DNA of 38,131 nucleotides from Methanolinea sp. (GTDB lineage: Archaea; Halobacteriota; Methanomicrobia; Methanomicrobiales; Methanospirillaceae). Location: NCBI GenBank assembly GCA_029907345.1, contig JARYMB010000015.1:1-38131 (forward strand), written 5' to 3'. Shown piece after piece: positions 25,050 through 34,400 of the stretch. The translations under genes were made by a program, and so were the position numbers. The notes beneath the pieces were generated by a model that worked only from the letters and a program-made list of their open reading frames with translations, made no database searches and was not told the DNA's origin. Position 1 is the first letter of the stretch. Every line of letters starts with the position of its first letter.

Positions 25050-25220
25050 CCCGGGGCCCTCCCTCCCGCCACCGGAAAGACATCCCCTTGCCCGCAAATG
25101 TCGCATGAAGGCGGCATTTCTCCTTCAGCCCAATCACCCGGGACTCTCGAAAGGTCAAAAAAGAAGGCGGGGTCTCCCGCTCGAAGTGGCAAAGAGGACA
25201 ACCATTGAGACTGCCGGCAC

Positions 25221-25252
25221 AAAAAAAGGGATCACCGGGTTTTTTCCCGGTG
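25221..25252 (-). terminator. Terminator of the aIF1A gene
   Basis: Read on the minus strand, CACCGGG and CCCGGTG form a 7-bp stem around A6 (25233-25252), followed after five bases by seven T residues (25221-25227). It starts seven bases after the aIF1A stop. Confidence 0.75.
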
Positions 25253-25258
25253 TCGTGA

Positions 25259-25588
25259 TCACAGGTACCCGTTGCGGCGCAGCCACTCCACCTGCGGCCC
25301 GGTATACCGGTAGACGATGTCGCACTTGTCGTCCTGGAAACTCCAGGGGATGACGATGAGGATGTCTCCCTCGCGGATCCAGATCTTCTTCTTGATCTTG
25401 CCCTTGATGCGCCCGAGGCGGGTCACACCATCGTAGCACTTGACCCGGATATGGTTTGCCCCCATCATCAGCTCGGCCTGGGCAAACATCTCCCTGTTCC
25501 GTTTCTGGGGAAGCCGGACGCGGATGATCTCTCCTGCCTCGTTCTTCTCCTCGTCGGCCCTTCCCCCGTCGCCCCGTCCCGGGTTCAG
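25259..25588 (-). CDS. eif1A: Translation initiation factor aIF1A
   Basis: 109 residues from the chosen start. It helps assemble the 30S initiation complex and positions initiator tRNA. The core is the S1/IF1 OB-fold: EIIRVRLPQKRNREMFAQAE, LMMGANHIRVKCYDG, RLGRIKGKIKKKIWIREGD, then ILIVIPW and DIVYRYTGPQVEWL, all strongly diagnostic. There is no ATG, GTG or TTG in the right place. The frame is open to ATG 25690, but the predicted promoter at 25657-25664 starts transcription near 25635, excluding upstream codons including TTG 25648. CTG at 25588, eight bases after GAGGAG (25597-25602), is therefore the best start and gives the normal family length. Confidence 0.93.
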   Translation of the reverse strand: MNPGRGDGGRADEEKNEAGEIIRVRLPQKRNREMFAQAELMMGANHIRVKCYDGVTRLGRIKGKIKKKIWIREGDILIVIPWSFQDDKCDIVYRYTGPQVEWLRRNGYL

Positions 25589-25656
25589 CCAATCAACTCC
25601 TCGTGGTCCACCAGGTGCCCCCTTCCGGAATAAACATGTACTTTTCAAGGTCGGAG

Positions 25657-25664
25657 AATATAGA
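25657..25664 (-). promoter_or_regulatory. TATA box of the aIF1A gene
   Basis: Minus-strand CTATATTC in an AT-rich patch. It predicts a start near 25635 and a leader of about 47 bases containing GAGGAG before the proposed CTG start. Confidence 0.5.
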
Positions 25665-25885
25665 ATTTTCCCGATCCCCCACGTTACCATGGTGTTTTTT
25701 GGGGTCCCGGGGCCGTGGGGTCAGGACTCCCGGGTGCCGGGTATCCGTGCCGGGAAGGAGAGGCAGGGAAAAGGAAACCGTGTCCGTTCCGGGAAGGGTG
25801 GGAGTCCCGCCTGGAAACCACCGGCGAGAGAGACTCCCCCTTTATCCACGTGAAAATACGTAAAGAAGGAAGGTTCCATCCAATG

Positions 25886-25895
25886 TTATATATTA
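25886..25895 (+). promoter_or_regulatory. TATA box of the HEAT-repeat gene
   Basis: TTATATATTA lies 23-32 bases before ATG 25918, the exact spacing for a leaderless message. No purine-rich ribosome site precedes the ATG, which fits. Confidence 0.65.
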
Positions 25896-25917
25896 TTTCT
25901 TGTCCTATATCTCCTGT

Positions 25918-26343
25918 ATGGTACAGACGCGGGCAGAGATGGGTGAGGTGGAAAAGATCATTCGCGACCTCCACAGTCCCTACTGGAACGAGAGGCAGTC
26001 TGCGGTGCAGCGCATCGGTGCCATCCGGGACCCGGGCATGCTGCAGGAACTCCTCCGGCTGCTCCGGGGCCACAAGTGGTACATCCGCGAGGCCGCGTCG
26101 GCCGGTATCAGGGCACTCGACTCCCCTGAACTCGTCCCCGTCCTCGTGACGTGCCTGAAGGAAGGCGACGAGATCCTCCGCAACTCCGCGGTCCTGGCAC
26201 TGGGAAACATCTGCTGCCCCGAAACGGAGGAAGTCCTGGAAAAAGTCCTCGACGACCCGGACTGCAGGGTGCGCAAGAGTGCCCGCATCGCCCTCGACCG
26301 TGTCCGGTCCACCCGCAACCGTTCCCTGGGGATCCCGCAGTAA
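25918..26343 (+). CDS. Small HEAT-repeat protein
   Basis: 141 residues, mostly helical. There are about three tandem HEAT/PBS-lyase-like repeats with the pattern L-x-x-x-x-x-x-x-R-x-x-A-x-x-A-L (YIREAASAGIRAL, LRNSAVLALGNI, VRKSARIALDRV), preceded by a capping helix pair. Such short proteins act as protein-protein adaptors; E-Z repeat relatives occur near phycobilin or methanogenic enzymes (family knowledge), but no partner can be named here. ATG 25918 is preferred over 25900 because of the TATA spacing. It is divergent from aIF1A. Confidence 0.88.
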   Translation: MVQTRAEMGEVEKIIRDLHSPYWNERQSAVQRIGAIRDPGMLQELLRLLRGHKWYIREAASAGIRALDSPELVPVLVTCLKEGDEILRNSAVLALGNICCPETEEVLEKVLDDPDCRVRKSARIALDRVRSTRNRSLGIPQ

Positions 26344-26692
26344 AGGGGTTGCCGGGAGAAAATTCGTTCCCACTTCTTTTCCGGCCGGGACAAGGGTGCA
26401 GGAGGCGGCACGCTGCCTCACCCCCCGCCCGGGGGATGCAGTCCAGCAACCCCGGCCCCTCCATCCCCTCCTCCGCCTCACCCCCCCGCCCGGGGGATGC
26501 AGGGTTGGCCGGGGCCCTTTCTCCCCTGCCGGCATGCGGCAGCCCGGATGAAAACTCATAAGGTCCCCGCCGGCGAAAAGTCTCATGGTTCCCTCCCCTC
26601 ATGTTCTGCAACCGTGAAACCCCGTGCAGGGCCCGCCGCCGCTGTTCCCGGGAAAACAAGGGGACAGAAAGGCCGGGGAGGAGACCCGGGAT
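26344..26692. repeat. Intergenic region with two copies of a ~26-base direct repeat
   Basis: Copies at 26416-26441 and 26476-26502 are identical from CCTCAC to GGGGGATGCAG except for one extra C in the second. Each holds a GC-rich palindrome-like core (CCCCCGCCCGGGGG). The spacing between copy starts is 60 bases. The rest of the region contains no convincing gene. It could be a hairpin pair in the leader of the aminotransferase message or two members of a small intergenic repeat family. Confidence 0.55.
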
Positions 26693-27883
26693 GTGACGCT
26701 GATGCAATACCGCTTTGCCCGCCGGATGACCTGCGCACCACCCTCGTTCCTGGACCGGCTCTTTGCCGTCTCGAAAGACCCCGGCATCATCTCCTTTGCC
26801 GGAGGGCTGCCCGGGACGCGGTTCATCGATGCCGGGGGGATCAGGGAGGCGGCTGCCCGTGTCCTTGCAGAGGACGGGAGGGACGCCCTCCAGTACTCGA
26901 CCACCGACGGCTGCCTCTCCCTCCGCGAGTACATCTCGCGCCGGTACAGGCAGCGCCTCGGGCTTTCGATCCCCCCGGAGCAGATCCAGATCGTCAACGG
27001 CTCGCAGCAGTGCCTCGACCTCGTGGCAAAGATATTCCTCGACCGGGGGGATACGGTCGCGATGGAGCGGCCCGGGTACCTCGGGGCGATCGAGGCATTC
27101 TCCCTGTACGAACCGGTCTTTTCCGACGTGGCCCTCGGTCCTTTGGGACCGGATATCGACGAGTTTTCCCGCGTCATCCGGGATGCCCGCCCGAAATTCT
27201 TCTACGGCATCCCGAACTCGCAGAACCCGTCGGGGCAGACGTACTCGCGGGAGGCCCGGCGTGCCGTCGCAGAGGTGATCAGGGACTCGGACACCGTCTT
27301 CTACGAAGACGACGCGTTCGGCGAACTCTTCTTTGACGGCAAACCCCGTCCTCCCGTCGCAGGCCTTGTCCCCGGGCAGGCCGTCCTCTCCGGGTCCTTC
27401 TCCAAGATCATCGCCCCCGGGATGAGGATCGGGTGGATCTGTGCGCCGCCGGAGGTGCTCGGGAGATTCAACTGCGCAAAGCAGGCAGCCGACCTCCACT
27501 CGAACTTCCTCTGCCAGAAGATCCTTTCCGCCTACCTGGAAACGCACGACCTCGATGCCCACGTCCGGCGGATCGCACGCGCCTACGGGGAAAACTGCCG
27601 CCTGATGTGCGAGATACTGGACGAGGACTTCCCGCCGGACATCTCCCACACCGAACCCGGGGGCGGGATGTTCCTCATGGTCAGCCTTCCTCCCGGCCTG
27701 CACTCGCACCGCCTCTTTGAGGAGGGGCTCCGGAAGGGAGTTGCCGTCCTGCCCGGAACACCCTTCTACGCGTGCGGGGGAGGGGAGTCTGCCGTCCGGC
27801 TCAACTTCTCGAGCATGGAAGAGGAACAGATCAAGGTGGGCATGGAGCGGCTTGCCGGAGTCGTCAGGGCACTCTCCCCCTGA
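26693..27883 (+). CDS. PLP-dependent aminotransferase, class I (LysN/ARO8-like)
   Basis: 396 residues. It opens RFARRMTCAPPSFL, then ISFAGGLPGTRFID and LQYSTTDGCLSLREYI, typical of the 2-aminoadipate/aromatic aminotransferase subgroup (MocR-related fold I). The PLP lysine is K238 in SGSFSKIIAPGMRIGW; N179 in SQNPSG and D206 in FYEDDAFGEL are the other cofactor contacts. It probably transaminates aromatic, branched or aminoadipate-type amino acids; the substrate is not decided by sequence. GTG 26693 is chosen because GGGGAGGAG lies ten bases upstream; ATG 26702 is nearly equivalent. There is no operon partner of obvious related function. Confidence 0.92.
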   Translation: MTLMQYRFARRMTCAPPSFLDRLFAVSKDPGIISFAGGLPGTRFIDAGGIREAAARVLAEDGRDALQYSTTDGCLSLREYISRRYRQRLGLSIPPEQIQIVNGSQQCLDLVAKIFLDRGDTVAMERPGYLGAIEAFSLYEPVFSDVALGPLGPDIDEFSRVIRDARPKFFYGIPNSQNPSGQTYSREARRAVAEVIRDSDTVFYEDDAFGELFFDGKPRPPVAGLVPGQAVLSGSFSKIIAPGMRIGWICAPPEVLGRFNCAKQAADLHSNFLCQKILSAYLETHDLDAHVRRIARAYGENCRLMCEILDEDFPPDISHTEPGGGMFLMVSLPPGLHSHRLFEEGLRKGVAVLPGTPFYACGGGESAVRLNFSSMEEEQIKVGMERLAGVVRALSP

Positions 27884-27964
27884 TTACGGTATCGTGGATC
27901 TCCGTGACGGCGGGGAGGTGACCGGCCAGAAGCCCCGAAGCGTGGCGGGAAACCCGGGGGTGTC

Positions 27965-28348
27965 TTGTCCCCGCAAACTATACATGTCCGGTTCCCCACC
28001 TATCCCTATATCACCACGTACGCGGTACTCATCCCGGAAGGAAAACCGGTCTCCATCGCGGGGATGGAGATCATCGTCCTCGCATCAGGGGACGAGATGC
28101 TGATGCGGATCGGGGATCGGACCGAGAAGTTCGTTGTCGGGGAGACCAGGACCATCTCGGAGAGGCATGCCGTGTTCCGGACGCTCGGGATCGGCATCTT
28201 CTCCACGAACTACCGGATCGGGGCAACCTACAGGGGGAAGAGCGGCGGCCTCGCAGACTTCTACATTGTCATTGCAACGTCCCGGCAGGTCCCCTCCTTC
28301 CTCATCGAGAGGGTCCTTCCGCCTTCAATCCAGGCAAGGGCCATCTGA
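27965..28348 (+). CDS. Hypothetical protein, start uncertain
   Basis: 127 residues from a TTG start. The product has an alternating beta-strand pattern (TYAVLIPEGKPVSIAGMEIIVLAS; MLMRIGDRTEKFVVGET) and a C-terminal part rich in hydrophobic strands (DFYIVIATSRQVPSFLIERVLP), suggesting a small soluble domain. Codon use is like that of neighbouring real genes, with G/C-rich third positions. No family is recognised. The TTG is supported weakly by GGGGGTG just upstream; two TATA-like patches (27976-27983 and 28004-28011) inside the first codons mean the true start may be later. It is 81 bp after the aminotransferase. Confidence 0.6.
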   Translation: MSPQTIHVRFPTYPYITTYAVLIPEGKPVSIAGMEIIVLASGDEMLMRIGDRTEKFVVGETRTISERHAVFRTLGIGIFSTNYRIGATYRGKSGGLADFYIVIATSRQVPSFLIERVLPPSIQARAI

Positions 28349-28718
28349 CCCCTTTTTGAAACATCCCCGCAACGCAGGACCTCCCTTGTCCCTGTCCCTT
28401 CCGCGGGCGGAATGAATGGGGGCCGTTCCTGTACCACGGGGTTCTTCCCGCGACCTGCACTTCCCGGGAACGGGACATGGGCGGGACTTTTTAAAGGTCT
28501 CACTCGTGCCGGAACCGTATCGGATAAGGCACCGGCAGCAGGGGGCGATGGTGCCGGTTCCCCGGTCATGAATGCGTGGTGCACGGGGCGCGGGGAGACG
28601 GGACCGCGAAACCCTGCCTTCCGTTCCATTCCCGGATGCCGAAAGAAAGGGGTCCCATCCTTTATGGGGTTCAGGGTTGACCTTTCCGGAGATGTCTCAT
28701 GCGTGCAGGAGGGTTTCC
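28349..28718. other. Intergenic region with an isolated promoter-like element and nested inverted repeats
   Basis: TTTTTAAAG at 28488-28496 stands alone in GC-rich DNA. Just downstream, GGAACC (28511-28516) pairs with GGTTCC (28556-28561), and inside it GGCACC (28528-28533) pairs with GGTGCC (28550-28555). No frame here resembles a protein. It may be the promoter and leader of the membrane protein gene at 28719 or a small RNA. Confidence 0.35.
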
Positions 28719-29303
28719 ATGAAGGCAGGGAGGACAAAAACCCCGTTCCGGGCCCTGATCGAGGGTCTCGTCGGACTTATCCTCTTCCTCGTTGCACTCG
28801 TCCTTATCAGGTACGTCGCGGACCACACGGCATGGCCTGTTCTCGACGGGTTCGCCGGTGTGCTCCTGGCAAACGCCCCGCTCATCGTGATCTTCCCGGT
28901 GCTTTTTACGATCGGGGAGGTCCTTGCCGCGTTTCCCTTTCCCCTCAACCTCGCTTTTCCTGTCTTTGACGCGGTGGGAAGCATGCTGCTCGTCTCCCTC
29001 ATCCTGAAGATAATCGCGTTCCTTGACCGTTTCTACGCACTCGGGACAGGGAGTGCCCTGGATATCACCGGGTTCATCCTGCTCCCCCTCACCCTCCTCG
29101 TCACGCTCGTTGCCGGATACATGTCCATCTTTGCACCGTCGGGAAGACCGGCAACGACGGCAGGGGACAGGAACGATTCGCCCGGCGGAGAGCGCGAAGG
29201 AGAAGGGTCTCCCTCGTGGGACGAGATCGGGGAAGGGTTCCGGAAGGTCATTGACGACGCGGTCCGAAAGATCCGGGACGAGATCCGGCAGGGACTCACA
29301 TAG
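28719..29303 (+). CDS. Four-helix membrane protein with charged C-terminal tail, unknown function
   Basis: 194 residues. Predicted membrane helices are at about 10-32, 45-67, 72-97 and 107-132. They are followed by a soluble tail of ~60 residues, first Gly/Glu/Asp-rich and low-complexity, then an amphipathic helix (EGFRKVIDDAVRKIRDEI). ATG 28719 is well supported by GGAGGG five bases upstream; the longer frame from 28572 reads through the leader. No family is recognised; the final helix could bind membrane or a partner. It is 185 bp upstream of the phosphoribosyltransferase gene in the same direction. Confidence 0.82.
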   Translation: MKAGRTKTPFRALIEGLVGLILFLVALVLIRYVADHTAWPVLDGFAGVLLANAPLIVIFPVLFTIGEVLAAFPFPLNLAFPVFDAVGSMLLVSLILKIIAFLDRFYALGTGSALDITGFILLPLTLLVTLVAGYMSIFAPSGRPATTAGDRNDSPGGEREGEGSPSWDEIGEGFRKVIDDAVRKIRDEIRQGLT

Positions 29304-29488
29304 GGCATACCCTGTCCGGGGAGAGACCGGGCACTCTGCCCCCCTCCCGGGACTGCTCCAGCCGGATACAATCCCGGACCGATCGCCTGCCGGATCGTCC
29401 CTCCTGTCTTCCGGCATTTTCCCGTTCGGGAAATCCACCTTCCCTTTTCCTCCACATTTATGTCCCATGAGGTGCAGAGCAGGAAACG

Positions 29489-30199
29489 ATGGGAGATCTG
29501 ATCGAGGACCCGCTGCTGCGGGACAGGACGTACGTCTTCTCCGGCAGGCAGGATGCAGGCAGGAGGCTTGGGCGTTTCCTTTCGTCGCTTCCCTCCATCC
29601 GGGACCCTGTCGTCCTTGCCATACCCGCGGGTGGCGTGCCTGCCGGGAGGCTGATCGCAGAAGCACTTGGTGCACCCTTCTCCCTCGCGGTCGCACGAAA
29701 GGTCCGGATCCCCGGGACGACCGAGTCAGGGTTCGGGGCCGTGACGTGGGACGGGACCGTCCTCATCAACGAACGGTTGCGCTCGGCACTGGGGCTTTCG
29801 GACCATGACGTCAGGACCGCGGTTGCAGAAACGCAGGCAAACGTCCACGAGAGGGTCGCCCGTTTCCTGCGGGGAGGGCAGATCCCTCCGCTGGAGGGAA
29901 AGACCGTGATCCTGACCGACGACGGGCTTGCATCAGGGTTCACGATGCTTGCTGCGGCACGGAGCGTCAGGAAAAGGAACCCGGCCATGATCGTTGTCGC
30001 AGTCCCGACCGCGTCCCTCTCTGCTGCAGAGCTCGTCCGGCGGGAGGTCGAGCTCGTGGTCTGCCTCAACATCAGGACGGGCAGGACATTTGCCGTCGCA
30101 GATGCCTACCGCGAGTGGCACGACATGGATGACTCCGAGGTTCTCGAGGAACTGGCAAAAACAGCCTCGCGACCTTCCGGTCGGGAAGCGGAAGAGTGA
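29489..30199 (+). CDS. Phosphoribosyltransferase-domain protein
   Basis: 236 residues with a type I PRTase fold. VVLAIPAGGVPAGRLIAEALGAP (41-63) forms the first strand and loop, RKVRIPGT (70-77) and GFGAV the flexible hood, and VILTDDGLASGFTM (140-153) is the PRPP-binding motif with adjacent Asp144-Asp145. Such proteins are common in archaea and are annotated as purine or uncharacterised PRTases; the nucleobase is not predictable. A TTTATG element near 29456-29462 is a possible promoter element 27-33 bases before the ATG. It converges with the PT-linker surface protein 141 bp away. Confidence 0.88.
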   Translation: MGDLIEDPLLRDRTYVFSGRQDAGRRLGRFLSSLPSIRDPVVLAIPAGGVPAGRLIAEALGAPFSLAVARKVRIPGTTESGFGAVTWDGTVLINERLRSALGLSDHDVRTAVAETQANVHERVARFLRGGQIPPLEGKTVILTDDGLASGFTMLAAARSVRKRNPAMIVVAVPTASLSAAELVRREVELVVCLNIRTGRTFAVADAYREWHDMDDSEVLEELAKTASRPSGREAEE

Positions 30200-30340
30200 T
30201 CCCTCCCGGCGCGGGGAAACGGTGAGCGGGTGCCCCCCAAAAAAACACCCCTGCGGCATGGCTCTACCCGCCTTCCCGTGCACCGCGACTGCAAGGGCGG
30301 GGCGGGCTTGCAGGAAAGGCTTCGATCGGAAAAGTCTCCT

Positions 30341-31792
30341 CTACTCTCCCCGGCCCGTGTAGGTGCATCTGCCGTTTACCTTTATCCAGTATCCCTTCAG
30401 GGGATACACGACCTGCGTATCACCGTGCGTTCCAGTGCCACCCCGGATAATGACCGGTTCGTACCTCTGCTGCAGGGAATCGTACCCGATCGCCATCTCC
30501 CAGTGGTCCTGCAGGGACGCAAAAGCTTCCCCGGCCTGCACGGGCTGGAGCGAGGCTGTTCCCACGGAGTTCCAGCCATCGAACAGCGCCTTTCCGGGAG
30601 TGGTCCCGGATCCTGCGGGTGCATAGATAAGGGGCACAGACGTGGCAGCACGTGAGTAGACCCAGATACCCTCCAGCGGCCTGATCCTGTCACCGGACTG
30701 CAATTGCGTCCATCTCGCGGTGGCACCGTCGTACAGGAAGAGGGAGCGGCCTGCTGTATCCACCCCCGCAAAGACGACCCTAACGGTATCGAATCCCGCG
30801 GCAAGTGTTCTTGGCACTGATATGAAGTTCCAGCCGGGTTGGAGCGTCAGGACGTTCCCCGTGTAGGTCGGTGCCGGGGTGGGAGTCGCTGTCGGTGTCG
30901 GGGTGGGAGTCGCTGTCGGTGTCGGGGTGGGAGTCGCTGTCGGTGTCGGGGTGGGAGTCGCTGTCGGTGTCGGGGTGGGAGTTGCTGTCGGTGCCGGGGT
31001 GGGAGTTGCTGTCGGTGCCGGGGTGGGAGTTGCCGTCGGTGCCGGGGTGGGGGTCGCCGTCGGTGCCGGGGTGGGAGTCGCCGTCGGTGTCGGGGTGGGA
31101 GTCGCTGTCGGTGCCGGGGTGGGAGTTGCCGTCGGTGTCGGGGTGGGAGTTGCCGTCGGTGTCGGGGTGGGAGTTGCCGTCGGTGCCGGGGTGAAAATTA
31201 TCGTATCACCGATAGGAAGGGTGCGGGACATCTCGACATCGTCATTTACCAGAATTGTGATCGTGACGGCCCCGGCCGTCACCCCGTCGACCGAGAACGT
31301 TATCTGGGAATCCACCGGCCCGGCTTTCCTCCCTGCAAGGAGGAGGCGCGTCACGACGGACGTTGCGTTGGGTGCTGCAGTTCCCCCGAACGAGATGAGG
31401 GTGTAGGTCCCCCGGGGGATGGTCCCGGTGTCACTTGTTGAAAACGTGCCGTTACGGGAACGCCCGATTTTCCTGATCTCGGTATCACCTGCAACCACGG
31501 TGATGACATTCGTATCGGTATTCGAAAGAGTCGCGGAGAACATCCCCTCGTTCAGGGTAAAGGGGAGGACGAAGTTCTTCAGCTCGAATGAGAAGGGGCC
31601 CGCCGGAGTCACGGCAAACACGCCATCGACCAGGATAGAGAAGACACTGCCATCGGGCAGGTCGTTTATCGTGATCGTCACCTCGTCGCCCTGCTGGATC
31701 CGGTCCGGGGCAAGGGAGATGGAGACTGCTGCTGCCCCCTGTGCAAGGAGCAGGAGCAGGCAGACGAGACAGGACCGGAATACTAATGCCAC
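30341..31792 (-). CDS. Secreted surface protein with Thr-Pro-Ala linker
   Basis: 483 residues. GTG 31792 is preceded by GGGGGAG and followed by a signal peptide (residues 4-20, [18 protein letters not shown]). Next come about 160 residues of beta-sandwich character ([21 protein letters not shown]), then a linker of 13 units of A-T-P-T-P-(T/A)-P-T, then a ~180-residue C-terminal domain. That domain contains two related halves, each opening with a G-W-N motif ([12 protein letters not shown] and [11 protein letters not shown]). Such PT linkers join exposed domains on archaeal cell walls. No membrane anchor follows. The function is probably structural or binding; no enzyme motif is seen. The frame is open to 32152, but the signal peptide fixes the start. 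Confidence 0.85.
   Translation of the reverse strand: MALVFRSCLVCLLLLLAQGAAAVSISLAPDRIQQGDEVTITINDLPDGSVFSILVDGVFAVTPAGPFSFELKNFVLPFTLNEGMFSATLSNTDTNVITVVAGDTEIRKIGRSRNGTFSTSDTGTIPRGTYTLISFGGTAAPNATSVVTRLLLAGRKAGPVDSQITFSVDGVTAGAVTITILVNDDVEMSRTLPIGDTIIFTPAPTATPTPTPTATPTPTPTATPTPAPTATPTPTPTATPTPAPTATPTPAPTATPTPAPTATPTPAPTATPTPTPTATPTPTPTATPTPTPTATPTPTPTATPTPAPTYTGNVLTLQPGWNFISVPRTLAAGFDTVRVVFAGVDTAGRSLFLYDGATARWTQLQSGDRIRPLEGIWVYSRAATSVPLIYAPAGSGTTPGKALFDGWNSVGTASLQPVQAGEAFASLQDHWEMAIGYDSLQQRYEPVIIRGGTGTHGDTQVVYPLKGYWIKVNGRCTYTGRGE
30867..31193 (+). repeat. 24-base tandem repeat coding for the Thr-Pro-Ala linker
   Basis: About 13.6 copies of a GTCGGTG(T/C)CGGGGTGGGAGT-type unit, 24 bases (8 codons) long. 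Sites that vary between T and C switch Thr and Ala in the encoded linker or are silent. Because the unit is a multiple of three, copy-number change would lengthen or shorten the linker without a frameshift. Confidence 0.95.
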
Positions 31793-32081
31793 CCAGGGAT
31801 CTCCCCCGTATCCGTATTCTCTGAATGGTCCGGACACCCTTATTATCGATTCGGTGACCCCGGCCCCTGAAAGGACGGCATCGTTTCCCGACCATGGCGG
31901 GACCGCGGGGGAATGCATCCAGGGAATGCCCGGGTGCTCCCGCAAGGATACCCTTATCGAGTGAAAGGGATCCGGTATCCCGTTCGCATCCGGAGCGGGA
32001 GCGGGTTGATCCGCCTGATACCCTGACCCGCGGTTCGGCAAAGGGGGAGGGTTTGGGGAGATGTATGTGAGAAGATCTCTT

Positions 32082-34400
32082 CTACTCGGCAGCAGGGGCG
32101 CTTTTCCTGGCATCGGAAGCCCGGGGGTGCCCGGCACGGTACATGAGGGCAATGACCGCCGGCATGATCAGGATCGCACCGAGCAGGGAGAACCCGACCG
32201 TGATGACGGTCGTGATCCCGAAGTTCGAGACGATGTTGAACGCCGAGAGGATGAGGGCCGAGAACCCAAAGACCGTTGTTAAGCCGGATACCGTGATCGC
32301 GGTGCCGATCTTCTGGACGCTGGTCTGGATTGCCGTATAGAGATCGAGGCCGCGGGCCATCTCCTCGTCGACCCGTTCCATGATGAGAACGGTGTACTCG
32401 GACGCCACCCCGATGGTCATGGAACCGAGGACCGCGGTGAGGGGGGTATAGTCCAGTCCCAGGAGGTACATGATGGCTCCGTTCCACCCCACGATGGCAA
32501 CGATGGGCAGGAGGGGCGAGACGGCATGGAAGCGCCTGTACGCGAGGAGGAGAAAACCGAGGATGAACCCGAACCCAAGGAGCGTCATGGTCGTCTTGGA
32601 GTTCTTGATGTCATCCATCAGGGCCGCAAACATCTCGGTCATCCCCGTCACCCGGGCGGTCACCCCCGGCGGGGGGGAATTCCACCTCACGTCGTCCCGG
32701 ATGAGCGCGATCTGGGACCCGGCCTGGGCGATCTCCAGGTCGACGGTGGAAAATTCGAGCACCGCCTCGATGTTTCCGTTCAGGTACCGCTTCTTCGTCT
32801 CGTCCGGGATGCGGGATGCGACCTGCCGGATTTCGTCCTCGGTCGAGGGGAGGACGCCGTTGTTGTAACGAACCAGCAGGGTGGCAATGCTCGTCACCCC
32901 GGTGACCTTGTCGTTGTGCAAGACCTCGTACTCGCCGAAATCGTGTATCCATTTGACGGTAACCGGGTCAAGGACGTTTCCCGACGATACCATGACGGGG
33001 ATCGTACTCGTGGAACCCATGGTCCTCGTCACCTTGTTCATATACTGGAGCGCGGGCATGTCCGAGGGGACGAATGTCTTTTCGTCCGCGCTGATGGGGA
33101 CATCGTTATCGAGGCTGAAACCGATGATCGCGACCAGGAACACGAAGATAAGGATGGGAACAGGGTTTTTTGCTATCCGGTAGGCGACTCTCCCGAGAAA
33201 CGCGTCGTACTTCTCGATGAAGGCACCACGCGAGCCTTCCTGGTGGACCGGGGGGGCCTCGCAGCAGCCCTTCCATTCCAGTTCACACGGGGAAACGTCA
33301 TCGTGTTTTCCCTTCGGCGTCTTCGGGCGGTACCGGATGATCATGGCAAAGACCGGGATGATGACCAGTGCGGCGAGGTAACAGGAGACCACGCCGATGG
33401 TGCAGGTGATTCCAAAATCCCCCACCATGGGAATGGGCCCGAACTTCATGGCGATGAAACCCATCGAGGTGGCAAGCATCGCTATCAGGACAGCGGGGCC
33501 GGTCTTCGTCACCGTGGTCCTGACGGCATCCGGGAGCGATGACTTCCTGGCCTCCTCGTCCAGCCGGGAATGGATCTGGATGGCATAATCGATGCCTATC
33601 CCGATCAGGACCGGGAATGCGCCGATGACCACCATGCTGATGGAGATGCCGGACAACCCCATGACCCCGAACGTGAGGATGAGCCCTGTAGCCACGACAC
33701 CGACGGGGAGGAGCGTATAGCGGACATGGTTGAAGAGGGCCACGACTGCAACGACCATCAGGACCATGGCAGCCATGATGAGCACTCCCATCGATGCCCC
33801 CATCTCCTGTTTCATCTCCTGGGAAAAGGCAGGAGTTCCCGAGAGTGTCACCGTGATGCCCGGCGGCGGGTCCGAGGATGCGATGACATCCCGGAGGGTA
33901 TTGAGGACCTCCTCCTGCCTCTCACTCGAGATTCCCGGCTGGAGGGTGACAACGCTGATCGTCATCATCCGGGAGGGCATGTAGCGTGACACGAGCTCGG
34001 CAGGTGCCTGGTCGATGATGTGGTTGATCTCTGCCGCGGATTGCGGGAGTGTGCCGCCGTTCCCCTGCTTGAGCAGGTCGACGATCCCCGATACCCCCGT
34101 CACGTATCTCTCATCGGAGAGATCATCCTGGAGCCGCTCGATGTAATGCAGGCATTCCGTGTCCGTGATGTCATCGGACTCGAAGATGACCATGATTGCA
34201 TCCGACCCGTACGTATTGGTGTAGTGGGAGAGGGTGGCGCCACGGGAGGTCGTCTTATCGATATAGGTGTCTTTTCCGGTCTGCATCGTCACCAGGGTGA
34301 GCCCGTACATCGCGATGACCAGGACGATGACCGCCACCGCTCCGACGATACGGGGATGCGCAATGATCCGGTCGGCAAGCCACTCGTAGGGATTTTTCAT
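32082..34400 (-). CDS. RND superfamily exporter, MMPL/HAE3 type
   Basis: 772 residues with internal duplication. Each half has one membrane helix, a large extracellular loop and five more helices, 12 in total (first helix about 16-36; cluster about 205-330; second half from ~400). Motifs typical of the archaeal hydrophobe/amphiphile efflux-3 group are [19 protein letters not shown] in the first half and [21 protein letters not shown] in the second; these helix 4 regions carry the acidic residues for proton coupling. It likely exports lipids or hydrophobic compounds using the ion gradient. ATG 34400 follows GGAG. The PT-linker protein lies downstream after 289 bp and the membrane-anchored hypothetical lies upstream, all on the minus strand. 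Confidence 0.92.
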   Translation of the reverse strand: MKNPYEWLADRIIAHPRIVGAVAVIVLVIAMYGLTLVTMQTGKDTYIDKTTSRGATLSHYTNTYGSDAIMVIFESDDITDTECLHYIERLQDDLSDERYVTGVSGIVDLLKQGNGGTLPQSAAEINHIIDQAPAELVSRYMPSRMMTISVVTLQPGISSERQEEVLNTLRDVIASSDPPPGITVTLSGTPAFSQEMKQEMGASMGVLIMAAMVLMVVAVVALFNHVRYTLLPVGVVATGLILTFGVMGLSGISISMVVIGAFPVLIGIGIDYAIQIHSRLDEEARKSSLPDAVRTTVTKTGPAVLIAMLATSMGFIAMKFGPIPMVGDFGITCTIGVVSCYLAALVIIPVFAMIIRYRPKTPKGKHDDVSPCELEWKGCCEAPPVHQEGSRGAFIEKYDAFLGRVAYRIAKNPVPILIFVFLVAIIGFSLDNDVPISADEKTFVPSDMPALQYMNKVTRTMGSTSTIPVMVSSGNVLDPVTVKWIHDFGEYEVLHNDKVTGVTSIATLLVRYNNGVLPSTEDEIRQVASRIPDETKKRYLNGNIEAVLEFSTVDLEIAQAGSQIALIRDDVRWNSPPPGVTARVTGMTEMFAALMDDIKNSKTTMTLLGFGFILGFLLLAYRRFHAVSPLLPIVAIVGWNGAIMYLLGLDYTPLTAVLGSMTIGVASEYTVLIMERVDEEMARGLDLYTAIQTSVQKIGTAITVSGLTTVFGFSALILSAFNIVSNFGITTVITVGFSLLGAILIMPAVIALMYRAGHPRASDARKSAPAAE

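Noticed and set aside
30839-31441. Plus-strand frames of Gly/Val/Arg repeats (e.g. G-V-A-V-G-V-G-V)
   Set aside because: They are the antisense reading of the 24-base tandem repeat. The minus-strand frame has a signal peptide and folded flanks.
32526-33989. Plus-strand Asp/His/Gly-rich frames opposite the RND exporter
   Set aside because: They are reverse readings of membrane-helix codons. The exporter has 12 helices and family motifs.
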